Positions 25,561-33,914 of a stretch of 64,000 nt of DNA are shown in pieces (position 1 is the stretch's first letter; each line of letters begins with the position of its first letter). The notes under the pieces were generated by a model. It did not search any database and had not been told where the DNA came from. It worked only from the letters and a program-made list of their open reading frames with translations. Origin of the DNA: Synechococcus sp. CBW1002 (GTDB lineage: Bacteria > Cyanobacteriota > Cyanobacteriia > PCC-6307 > Cyanobiaceae); contig NZ_CP060398.1 of assembly GCF_015840915.1 (NCBI RefSeq), positions 1,984,001 to 2,048,000 of the forward strand, written 5' to 3'. The translations under genes were made by a program, and so were the position numbers.

Positions 25561-25773
25561 TCAGAGCACCCGCACCTCGGCCTGAGAGCCGAGCACCCTC
25601 TGCTGATTGGAGGCCAGGATCAGGGCATCTTCCCGGGGCACGTAGTGCGGCTGGGCGCAGATGTGCCCCTCGCGATCGAGGAACAGCACCCGCAGTAGCC
25701 GGCCAGCGGCATCAAGGAGATGCACCGAGATGATGCGGATCGGGCAGGAGTGGCTGAGGGAAGTGGCGGCCAT
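25561..25773 (-). CDS. Small hypothetical protein
   Basis: 70 residues from an ATG at 25773 (an ATG 21 nt further upstream is possible). The pattern CPIRIISVHLLDAAGRLLRVLFLDREGHICAQPHYV looks like a short beta-hairpin protein. No family recognised. It precedes the sigma factor gene on the same strand by 250 nt with nothing recognisable between them. Confidence 0.45.
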   Translation of the reverse strand: MAATSLSHSCPIRIISVHLLDAAGRLLRVLFLDREGHICAQPHYVPREDALILASNQQRVLGSQAEVRVL

Positions 25774-25804
25774 GGCTGGGCTGGCGAACGACACAGCCGT
25801 TCAG

Positions 25805-25878
25805 CCCCGGCGCCGCCTGCACCGCGCAAGGGGCGCGTAGCGACTCGCGTCAGCCCTTGCGCGGTGCGCAAGCCGGGG
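25805..25878. repeat. Long inverted repeat (stem-loop)
   Basis: Outer arms CCCCGGC (25805-25811) / GCCGGGG (25872-25878) and inner perfect 14-bp arms GCACCGCGCAAGGG (25819-25832) / CCCTTGCGCGGTGC (25854-25867), with a 21-nt loop. It lies between the divergent genes at 25773 and 26001. Confidence 0.7.
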
Positions 25879-26000
25879 CAGGCCGGGTGGCGTGATCGCC
25901 AGTGCCCATGGGCGCCTCCTCGTTGGGTTCCTCCCTTGGAGGATCCGATCTGTAATGCATCCGGCTGGGAGAGAATGACTCGATTGGCAGCGGCCGCCAG

Positions 26001-27341
26001 GTGCCCGAGCCCACGGACTACGGCAGTCTTCAAGCAGCTGTGTCCCTGGACAAGGAGCGCGGCCTTGCCCTTCTGGCCGGGAGGCTTCTGCTGGCGCTGC
26101 TCGAGCTGGCGGTGCCGGTGAAGGTGCAGGTGTTGCAAGACCTCAGGAGCGAAGGCCGCAACATCAGGGCGTATCAACGGGAGGAACCCGATGATCTGCA
26201 CCAGGCCCGCCAGGAGCTGGAGGCACTGCTGAGCCAGATCCAGCCGGAGCCCTACAAGTTCTACGAGCGCTGGGAGGTGCTGCTGAGCAGCGACCGCGGC
26301 ACGCGGCGCACGGGCAGCCTGATTCACGATCTCTGGCGTCATCTGCCCGAGCAGGTGCGGCTGAAGCCAGAGGGTGCCGGTGAGCTGCGCCGCTTCACCG
26401 GATTGCTGCAGGAAACCCGAGGGCTGTGCATCAAGCTCCAGCAGGACCGTCACCACGCCTCCCACTCCAAGGCCGACACGGCCTTTCACTCCCTCTCCTG
26501 GCATGCGGCGGTGTTGCGCCTGGGAGAAATGCCGATGGAACTGCAGGCCAGCGCGCAGATGATCCTGGTGTCGGCCGCCACGATCCCACCTCCAGTGCAG
26601 GCCGGCCTGGAGCAGGCCCTCAAGGTGCTGGGTGGCATCGAAACGCAACCGCTGCTGGGCCATGTGGAGCGGGCCTTCGTGCAACTGGCCGGCGACCGCA
26701 CGGGCCTGGGTGAGCGTTGGCTTGAAATCCATCCCCCGGCCCCCGAAGCAGGTGCTGCCCTGCAGGCTGAGGAGCTCTCGCAGATGCGGGAGGAGCTGGC
26801 GATCCTGCAGGACCGCTTCGCAGAGCTGAGCGGCTCGATCGGGCCGGTGCTCAACCGGCTGGGCGACGACATCGAAGGCATCGGCGCCCAGCTGCGGGAG
26901 CTGCTGGTACTTCAGGCCCAGGCCAACAAAGCTGTGCGTCAAACCGGCGGGGACACTCCGGTGGATGAGGCCACAGCGCTGGCGAGTGTGCAGGCCGCCT
27001 ACCGGGAGCTCCAGGATCTGCGATTCGCCATTGCCCAGGAGATGGGCCAGCTGGAACCAGACTTTCGCTTCTACCACTGCATCATCTACCGGGAGCTGAT
27101 CGTGCAGGCCCTGCGGCAGCAGGTGGTGCGGGTGGAGCAGCTGGTGGAGCTGTCGCGGCAGACGATCCTGCAGAAAACCCTGCGCAGCGGCGGTGACACC
27201 GATCTGGCGGCGCAGCTGGTGGATGAGCAGGCGCAGCGCTTTGGGGAGCGCATCCAGGTGATTCTGGATCGGATCACCTATCCCATGGAGGCAGTGTCTG
27301 TGGCTGATCTTGTGGGCAGAGAGGAGTCAGCGGCTCACTGA
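26001..27341 (+). CDS. Large helical protein of unknown function, convergent with drmC
   Basis: 446 residues, no recognised domain and no membrane segment. Nearly all-helical, with a clear coiled coil around 255-300 (LQAEELSQMREELAILQDRFAELS) and further helices to the end. N-terminal part has LALLAGRLLLALLELAVPVKV, hydrophobic but probably packed rather than membrane-spanning. A His-rich element HHASHSKADTAFHS occurs near 155. The end lies 15 nt from the stop of drmC, so it forms the border of the defence island. Whether it serves DISARM is unknown. Confidence 0.7.
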   Translation: MPEPTDYGSLQAAVSLDKERGLALLAGRLLLALLELAVPVKVQVLQDLRSEGRNIRAYQREEPDDLHQARQELEALLSQIQPEPYKFYERWEVLLSSDRGTRRTGSLIHDLWRHLPEQVRLKPEGAGELRRFTGLLQETRGLCIKLQQDRHHASHSKADTAFHSLSWHAAVLRLGEMPMELQASAQMILVSAATIPPPVQAGLEQALKVLGGIETQPLLGHVERAFVQLAGDRTGLGERWLEIHPPAPEAGAALQAEELSQMREELAILQDRFAELSGSIGPVLNRLGDDIEGIGAQLRELLVLQAQANKAVRQTGGDTPVDEATALASVQAAYRELQDLRFAIAQEMGQLEPDFRFYHCIIYRELIVQALRQQVVRVEQLVELSRQTILQKTLRSGGDTDLAAQLVDEQAQRFGERIQVILDRITYPMEAVSVADLVGREESAAH

Positions 27342-27356
27342 TCGCTTGAGTTCTGG

Positions 27357-28202
27357 TCAACCGATCTCTGGCAGGGGCTGCTCGATCGGCACGAGCGCAG
27401 GCGGCTGCCGCTGGATCAGGCGATCAAAGTGCTGCCACACGGCGTCGGCACGGCTGTTGCCAGGCAGGCTCTGGCCAGGGGGGAAGTGGATGCCGAGCTC
27501 GCAGTTGTCGAGCTGGGCGCTGTCGCTCAGGTTGGCGCTGGTGACCAGCAGCTCGTCGTCGGCCACGCAGCACTTCACGTGAAACACGCTGGGACGCTCG
27601 CGGGCCAGATCCAGAGCGCGCGGATCGAAATAGCCGCGCGGCCGGGGGCGGTCGGGATCCCAGAGGTGTCGCCATGTGTCGTGCACGAAGGCCTGACGCA
27701 GCTGATCGGCCAGCACGGTGCTGCCTCTCGGGCGAGGGATGTTGACCACCATGCGGGCCTCCAGCTCCGGGTTGGAAACCAGCCGCTGTTGCACCCGATC
27801 GAGCAGCTCGGCGATGAAGCCGCCCCGCCAGAGATTGAAGGTGGTAATCAGCAGCCGCTGCTGGCAGCGCTCCACCATCTCGCGGATCAGCACTGCCTGA
27901 TCGCGGGTGATGTCGCCCGCTCCCCCCTGAGGCCCTGACCACACCAGCTCCGCCTGGCCACTGCCCTGGCCCCGGCGTTGCTCCAGCAGCAGCGCAACGG
28001 TGAGCTCCAGGCTCGAGTTGTTGCCCCCCCGCTGACTCCATTGATCCAGCCAGGCGAGCAAGGCATGCCGCAGCTCAGGTCGATCGGAGGCGATCTGGTG
28101 CTGGCTGAGCGCTGCCTCGCCAGGGGTGGCGGGCTGTGACCTGAGGCAGGCCGCCAGGCGCTGCAGTTCGCCGCTGGAGAGGGCCAGCAGGGGCTGGCTC
28201 AT
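27357..28202 (-). CDS. drmC: DISARM protein DrmC, phospholipase D-like
   Basis: A 281-residue PLD-superfamily protein and the last gene of the DISARM run. A single HKD motif is visible at about 212-225 (HVKCCVADDELLVTSANLSD), with the supporting LLITTFNLW strand earlier. One HKD per chain implies a dimeric active site or a structural role. In DISARM of Bacillus, drmC is dispensable for most protection. Overlaps drmB by 4 nt (ATGA at 28199-28202), so they are translationally coupled. Confidence 0.93.
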   Translation of the reverse strand: MSQPLLALSSGELQRLAACLRSQPATPGEAALSQHQIASDRPELRHALLAWLDQWSQRGGNNSSLELTVALLLEQRRGQGSGQAELVWSGPQGGAGDITRDQAVLIREMVERCQQRLLITTFNLWRGGFIAELLDRVQQRLVSNPELEARMVVNIPRPRGSTVLADQLRQAFVHDTWRHLWDPDRPRPRGYFDPRALDLARERPSVFHVKCCVADDELLVTSANLSDSAQLDNCELGIHFPPGQSLPGNSRADAVWQHFDRLIQRQPPALVPIEQPLPEIG

Positions 28203-30151
28203 GGCAGCTGCTCGGGCAAGAAGGCGGCGTCAGCCACATCGAGCGTGGGCACCACGAAGGCGCGATCGAGGAACTGGTTGCGCTGCTCGCAGCTGGTTTC
28301 AGCGATCAGCAGGCAGCCGTGGCAAGCGGCGCCGTGGCTGTAGCGCTTCTCCAGATCGCTCTCGGGCTGGTGCATGGAGCAGAACGGATCGTTGGAGCAC
28401 AGCCGGCCCCGCTCGAGGGCGGCGGCTACCAGCTGGTCACAGCGATCAGCCAGCGACACCAGCCCGCCGAGGGTGCCTTCTGATCCGCTGCCGCTGGTGT
28501 ACAGCAGGATCCCGTATCCCTGGCCCGGGAAGCTGTAGATCCGCTCCTTGATCGCCGAGGCGCCGTAGCCGCATTCCAGCGCCGCTGTGGTGATCAGCAG
28601 GTGGGCCAGGCTGTGCAGCATCAGGTAGGCCTCGCCAGGCCAGTCGAATTCATTGGCCTTGAGGCCGTGGTCGCGGTTCCAGAGCTTGCAAGCCTCACGG
28701 TGCTTGGAGCTGTGCTGCACCACGCCATCGCCCTGGCGCCAGGCCTGCAGCGCTGCTTCGCTCACGCCAAGAAACAGACCTTCGCCGAAGTTCTCGATCG
28801 CGGGTACCCAATCGAGCTCCTTGTTATTGATGTCAGCGCGCTTGGCGCCGATGTCGTGCTGATCGATCGGATCGCCATCCACGCCTTTGACGATCGGCTC
28901 CAGCCGGGTGAAACCGATCAGCGCCATGACCTCGCGCAGACGATGCACCTTGAGCACCCGATCAAAGCGATCGGTGAACCAGGTCGGTTTGCCAGTGAGT
29001 GGCAGGATCTCGGCGTGGAAGGTGCTGGCTGGATCTGAAGATCCGAGCGATGCAGACGGGGCATAGAGCGCCTTGATTTCCTGCAGCTTCAGCGCCGGTT
29101 GCTTCTCGGTGCGGGTGTCGGTGCTGCTGCCGCGCACGGCGTCCAGGATCGCCATCACCTCATGCGCATCACGCTCGCGCAAGGGGGCTGCCAGCCGCTC
29201 CTTGATGAGGTCCATTTCCAGTGCCAGGCTGAGTTTCTCGGCGGTTGTGATCTTCTCGAAATCGCTGAGGTGACTGATGATCAACTGCCGCAGCGGATCC
29301 TCAGCTTCTGGAATTGAGATGGCTCCGACCATCTCCGGGAAGTAGGCATTGCTGGCCGATCGCACCAGCAGCCGGTTGTAGCGGGGTTTGCCCTTCTCAT
29401 CGGTGCAGGGCACGGCATCGGTGCTGAAGTTGCCAAGCCAGGGGCGATGGCCACGGCACTGACCCAGGAGCGAGGCGCCGTTGTCTCCCTTGGTGCTGGC
29501 CAGGGCCTGACGTTTTTTGCATTTGGGGCAGCGCACGTAGATCTCATTGAAGTCGTTGCCGGCGCCCGCCTCATCGAGCCAGAGATCCTCCTGGCAGTTG
29601 CTCCGGGCGCCGCCATGGGCGAAACGATCCCAGTCGATGTCGCTGAGGTGACCGTTGGCGCAGCACTGCACGAAGCGCACGGGCACCACGTCGAGATCTT
29701 GCTTCGTTCCACCGGGTTCCCGCCAGGGCAGCTTGTCTTTCACCAGGCGCTCCTTGTGGATCAGCGGCCGGGTGCGGTAACGCTTGCCGGATTCGTCAAT
29801 GAATGGAGGGAAAGGCTCCTTCTTGGGTTGCGCCACGAACCAGAGCGGAAATTGCGGTGAGCGGATGCCGCTGCTGCTCTTGAATTTCTGCGCAAAGTCG
29901 TCGTCTTCACTGGGGGGGCGCTTGAGCAGCAGGGTGCCCACACCCAATAGGCCGCGCAGCTTGGCGATCAGCCTGGGCTCATCGATGTAACAGCTGTCGT
30001 CGTCGCGGCTGTAATGCCAGAGATTGAGCCCACCGATCACCACGGAACGATCGGGCAGGTCCACCATGGCGCCGGGGCCATAGGTGGTGATCAGCTGGCC
30101 ATGGCGCACTTCGCCCACCGGGTGATTGCTGGTGCCTTGGGGTGCGGGCAT
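28199..30151 (-). CDS. drmB: DISARM protein DrmB (DUF1998)
   Basis: A 650-residue DUF1998 protein, a DISARM core subunit that partners DrmA. N-terminal VGEVRHGQLITTYGPGAMVDLP is the typical family opening. Several Cys pairs (CPKCKK near 205; C-terminal FCSMHQPESD and AACHGCLLIAETSCEQRNQFLDR) form the predicted zinc site of DUF1998, and the HSLAHLLITTAALECGYGASAIKERIY block is the family signature. In the DrmAB complex it supports DNA loading of the helicase. 5 nt separate it from drmA. Confidence 0.95.
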   Translation of the reverse strand: MPAPQGTSNHPVGEVRHGQLITTYGPGAMVDLPDRSVVIGGLNLWHYSRDDDSCYIDEPRLIAKLRGLLGVGTLLLKRPPSEDDDFAQKFKSSSGIRSPQFPLWFVAQPKKEPFPPFIDESGKRYRTRPLIHKERLVKDKLPWREPGGTKQDLDVVPVRFVQCCANGHLSDIDWDRFAHGGARSNCQEDLWLDEAGAGNDFNEIYVRCPKCKKRQALASTKGDNGASLLGQCRGHRPWLGNFSTDAVPCTDEKGKPRYNRLLVRSASNAYFPEMVGAISIPEAEDPLRQLIISHLSDFEKITTAEKLSLALEMDLIKERLAAPLRERDAHEVMAILDAVRGSSTDTRTEKQPALKLQEIKALYAPSASLGSSDPASTFHAEILPLTGKPTWFTDRFDRVLKVHRLREVMALIGFTRLEPIVKGVDGDPIDQHDIGAKRADINNKELDWVPAIENFGEGLFLGVSEAALQAWRQGDGVVQHSSKHREACKLWNRDHGLKANEFDWPGEAYLMLHSLAHLLITTAALECGYGASAIKERIYSFPGQGYGILLYTSGSGSEGTLGGLVSLADRCDQLVAAALERGRLCSNDPFCSMHQPESDLEKRYSHGAACHGCLLIAETSCEQRNQFLDRAFVVPTLDVADAAFLPEQLP

Positions 30152-30156
30152 GACGG

Positions 30157-33100
30157 TCAGCCTCGGGTGGTGGTCTGCAGGCGGTCCTTAAGCAGCAGCG
30201 CAGACGGTTCCACATCGCGCAGGCTGCGATTGGCCTTGAACTGCTTTTCTCGCTCGTCGTCGAGCTCCAGCAACTGGGGATCGAGCGGGGTGCGCAGCAA
30301 CGGTGGCAACACACCGTCTTCCCGGCCGTATTCCATCCGTCCGTGCTTCTGGGCAATCGCACACCAGTCGTCGACGATGTGACGCACCTGCTCCGCCACG
30401 GAGGAGGCCTGGGCATCGGCATCCGCAGGGACATGGACCAGGCCGATGGCCACCCGCCGCCTGAGCGCCTCCGCCACGGCTTCACGAACCTCGGCCAGGG
30501 CCGCCACATCACCGGCACGGCTGGACGGGGTGAGCTGATCACTGAGGTGCCGCGCCAGAGCCACGGTGATGGCGGGCAAGCCCCGCTCCAGAGCACGCTC
30601 CGAGAAGGGGGTGACGCTGGTGGCCTCCACATCGCGGTAGAAGACGTCGTGGCTGTAAGCGAAGTGCTCGTAGTGGGAGCGATCGCGCGGCCGGTTGGGG
30701 TTGAGCAGCACCACCACCAGACCAGGTTTCTCGGAATCCCGGCCCACACGGCTGCTGGCCTGGATGTATTCGGCGGTGGTCTTGGGTTGGCCGAGCATCA
30801 GCATCAGGCCGAGGCGGGTGATGTCGAGACCCACCGAGATCATGTTGGTGGCCAGGGCCACATCCACGCGCTCCTTGTCGTCGAAGCTGCGGGCCAGGCG
30901 ATCCTTGGTGGTGCTCACCTCAGTGGTGGAGACGCGGGAGGTGAGCTCCAGCGGAATGTTGGCGATCTTGCGGTTGGCACTCCGCTCTGCCTTGTCGCCC
31001 AGGCGAACCCGCTCGCCATGGGTGGCGAGCTGGGAGGTGAGTTCCTCTTCGATCAGGCGGCGACTGATGCCCAGCTCCTTGATCGTGTTGAAGTAGCCCA
31101 GCAGGGTCATGTAGGGATCGGCCGGGTTCGGGCCGGGTGTCTCACCGCGTTTGCGCTGAGCGGTGCGCTGCTTTTCGGCAGCCTTCCAGGCCAGCTGGGC
31201 GCCGCTCATCAGGGCCAGTGAGGCGCGCAGCAAGAGAGCCTTCACATTGCGGCCCGGGGCGCTCAGGCCCACATAGAGCCGCCCAGGCACCTGATCGGCC
31301 GGCACCGTGACGGCGAAGAAGGAATCGCGGCGATCGGGGCCGGGGGCGGGAAAGATCGAGGAGTCGTTGCGGCCGAACAGCGCCCGCATCTGCTCACTGG
31401 CGCGGCGCACGGTGGCGGTGGAGGCCACGATCTTGGGCCGCAGACCATCGCGGCTACAGAGCTCATCGATCACGGCCTCGTACAACCCTGCCATGGAGCC
31501 GAGTGGGCCGGAAATCAGGTGCAGCTCGTCCTGAATCACCAGATCAGGCGGATCGAGCCGATCGGCGAGGCGCACGCCCTTGCTGGCGTCGTCGCCATCG
31601 GCGGGGCCGTAGAAGCCCTGGCCATCGAGCACATGGGTGGCCTTGCCGAACAACTTGCCGCTGCGGCCCTCCCAGGGGAGTGAGGCGAATTTGTCGACGG
31701 TGGCGATCAGAAACGACGGCAGGCGGCGATAGATCATGTCGTCGACGGCCACCAGCGGCAGATAGTTGCGGCCGGTGGTGCCCTTGAAGGCGCAGTCGCG
31801 GTTCAGGCAGGCGACACGCAGCTCTTCGGGGTTGTCGCCATCGGGGCGGCCCTGGCGCAAGAGGTTGAACACCCCGGCGGTGCCGCAGGGTCTGGGATCG
31901 AGCAGGGAGCGCTTGCCGAACTCCACGCCGCACCAGGGGCAGGTGTCGATCGGGATCGGCTTGATCGGGGTCTTGCCGTCGTTGTAGGCGCGCACCCGCA
32001 GGCGGGCGGTGGATTCGTTGTTGTTGCCCTTGCCGCCCATGCGGTTGGGGGTGCCGGCCTGGCCCACCCAGAGACCGATCTCAAATGGCCAGCTGCCGAG
32101 CTTTTCCGGTTGCTTCTGGCGCTCGAGTTCGAGGGCGCAGATCAGGGTGGAGGCGCGGCCCAGCTGGTCGAGGGTGAGCAGGCGCAGGGTGTAGCGCATC
32201 AGCACGCTCAGCCCACCGGCCTGCAGGGATCCGCCATGGCGCAGGCGCCTCATCACCAGCGTGAAGGCGGCCAGCCCCAGGTAGGCCTCCGTCTTGCCGC
32301 CGCCGGTGGGGAAGAACAGCAGGTCGACGTTCTCACGCTCGCGCTGGGGATCGACCTGCGGATCATTGGGCCGGGCAATGCCCACCAGATTCATCAGCAG
32401 GAAAGCCAGCTGAAAGGGCCGCCAGGCCGGTGGCCGGAGTGATGGGTCGTCGGCCTTGAGGCCCTGCATCACGCCATAGCGCTGGCGGGCGGCTGCCGCC
32501 ATGGTGCGATTGGCGATGGCGAAGGCGTCGCGGATGTCGGGCTCGGCGAGGGCCTCGATGCCGCGGGCGATGCGCTGGGATTGGCTGCGGGCATTGGCGA
32601 GCAGTTGCTCGGCGGTGGCCTGCTGCTGGGCATTGAGCCCGGCCACGGCGGCCTGCTGCTCGATCCACTCCTGGTAGCGATCCACCAGGGGCATCAGGGC
32701 CGCGCGTATGGCCTCGAAGCCCTGACTGGCCAGGCGGTCGAGCTCCTCCATGGCCAGCTCGCAGCCCACATCGGCGCGGGGCACCACCTTCTCCACAGTG
32801 GCCTGGGGGATCCAGGTGGTGCGCAGGCGTGTGCAGCCGCCATCCGGGGCGGTCTCCACCTCCACGCCCACGTTGTGGCCCACGCCGTACTCGCGGGCAT
32901 CGCGGAACTGCAGGGCATTGACGGCCTCATCCCAGTCGCCGCTGGCACGGCCCGCGTGTGGATCAAGCCGTGCCACGAAGCCCTGGGGACAGCGCAGCTC
33001 CAGCTCGGCCTGGAAGGCCGACTGCTGATCGCGCTCCACGAGGGTGATGGCCTTCTTGCGCTCATTGGTGAGAAAGAGCGTGACGGCCACGGTGCCGGCG

Positions 33101-33795
33101 GCATAGCCCTGGCTGGCGGGTGCCGGGCGGCAATGCCAGCGCAGGTGCAGGCCGTTGCTGTTGGGCCAGGGCCGGCCGGTGAGGCCTCTGGTGGCGGTGA
33201 TCTCGCTGTGGTTGAGGGCCAACGCCTCCTCGTGGGAGGTGCGCTGCCAGATCTGCTGCTCGCGAGATGCCTCGCGCGATCCAGGCTCCTCACGGGCGAT
33301 GCTGGCGGCGGCATCGGGATTGGCTGCCTCGGCGAGCCGGACGTAGTCGCCCCAGCGGGCGATGAGTTGCAGCTCCCCGCCGGGAGGCAGCAGCACACTC
33401 ACGCCGATCGAGGAGGCGAACAGCTGGGGCCTGGCCGGCCCGGATTCGCTATTGCCGCCGTCGTCGCCCGATCCCGGTTTGTACTCGGTGTTGGGCTTCT
33501 TGGGTTTGCGCTGATCGACCCCGTCCACCCCGGCGAAGTCGTCATCGGCTGTGTCGTCGCACTTCAGCGACAGATCGGTTTCGGTGGGCACCAGGAAGCC
33601 GGTGGGGTACCAGCTGCTGGGCAGCCGATCGAGGGCTTCCGAGTCCAATCCCTCACCTTCCGGCCCGAGGGCCTGCAGCACCCGCTGGGTGGGGCCGATC
33701 AGCTCCAGCTCCAGGGCCGTCACGAGCTGATCTCTGACCTCAGCAGAGCCTTGAGGAGGCTCGGATTGGGGGCGCAATACAGAGGTACGGGTCAT
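30157..33795 (-). CDS. drmA: DISARM helicase DrmA
   Basis: A 1212-residue SF2 helicase, the DISARM core motor. The N-terminus has the family opening LELELIGPTQRVL and WYPTGFLVP. Walker A FFPTGGGKTEAYL at about 497, DEAH-type box IQDELHLISGPL at about 755, motif III VASTATVRRA, and motif VI QASSRVGRD near 1016. A Cys cluster (CPWCGVEF, CLNRDCAFKG) suggests a zinc-binding insert. In the literature DrmAB binds and translocates on DNA with 5' overhangs and prevents phage DNA propagation. It normally follows drmMI directly; here 13 kb separate them. Confidence 0.96.
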   Translation of the reverse strand: MTRTSVLRPQSEPPQGSAEVRDQLVTALELELIGPTQRVLQALGPEGEGLDSEALDRLPSSWYPTGFLVPTETDLSLKCDDTADDDFAGVDGVDQRKPKKPNTEYKPGSGDDGGNSESGPARPQLFASSIGVSVLLPPGGELQLIARWGDYVRLAEAANPDAAASIAREEPGSREASREQQIWQRTSHEEALALNHSEITATRGLTGRPWPNSNGLHLRWHCRPAPASQGYAAGTVAVTLFLTNERKKAITLVERDQQSAFQAELELRCPQGFVARLDPHAGRASGDWDEAVNALQFRDAREYGVGHNVGVEVETAPDGGCTRLRTTWIPQATVEKVVPRADVGCELAMEELDRLASQGFEAIRAALMPLVDRYQEWIEQQAAVAGLNAQQQATAEQLLANARSQSQRIARGIEALAEPDIRDAFAIANRTMAAAARQRYGVMQGLKADDPSLRPPAWRPFQLAFLLMNLVGIARPNDPQVDPQRERENVDLLFFPTGGGKTEAYLGLAAFTLVMRRLRHGGSLQAGGLSVLMRYTLRLLTLDQLGRASTLICALELERQKQPEKLGSWPFEIGLWVGQAGTPNRMGGKGNNNESTARLRVRAYNDGKTPIKPIPIDTCPWCGVEFGKRSLLDPRPCGTAGVFNLLRQGRPDGDNPEELRVACLNRDCAFKGTTGRNYLPLVAVDDMIYRRLPSFLIATVDKFASLPWEGRSGKLFGKATHVLDGQGFYGPADGDDASKGVRLADRLDPPDLVIQDELHLISGPLGSMAGLYEAVIDELCSRDGLRPKIVASTATVRRASEQMRALFGRNDSSIFPAPGPDRRDSFFAVTVPADQVPGRLYVGLSAPGRNVKALLLRASLALMSGAQLAWKAAEKQRTAQRKRGETPGPNPADPYMTLLGYFNTIKELGISRRLIEEELTSQLATHGERVRLGDKAERSANRKIANIPLELTSRVSTTEVSTTKDRLARSFDDKERVDVALATNMISVGLDITRLGLMLMLGQPKTTAEYIQASSRVGRDSEKPGLVVVLLNPNRPRDRSHYEHFAYSHDVFYRDVEATSVTPFSERALERGLPAITVALARHLSDQLTPSSRAGDVAALAEVREAVAEALRRRVAIGLVHVPADADAQASSVAEQVRHIVDDWCAIAQKHGRMEYGREDGVLPPLLRTPLDPQLLELDDEREKQFKANRSLRDVEPSALLLKDRLQTTTRG

Positions 33796-33914
33796 GGGGG
33801 CAGTCTTGCAACACCGGGGACGAAATGACTACAGCCGTCGTGCGAAAGACCACGCCGTAATCGAGAAGACCCCCAGAGGAATGACGGCCTCACCAGTCAG
33901 CTGAAAGCCTGTCA
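33796..33914. promoter_or_regulatory. Gap upstream of drmA, possible internal promoter
   Basis: 119 nt separate the helicase stop (33915) from the drmA start. Given the IS insertions upstream, drmA-drmB-drmC would need a promoter here or within the helicase gene. No clear -35/-10 pair is visible by eye. Confidence 0.25.

Noticed and set aside
32581-33828. 415-codon open frame on the plus strand opposite drmA
   Set aside because: Same signature of an antisense shadow (Gly/His/Leu/Ala-rich); drmA in the opposite frame has clear motifs.
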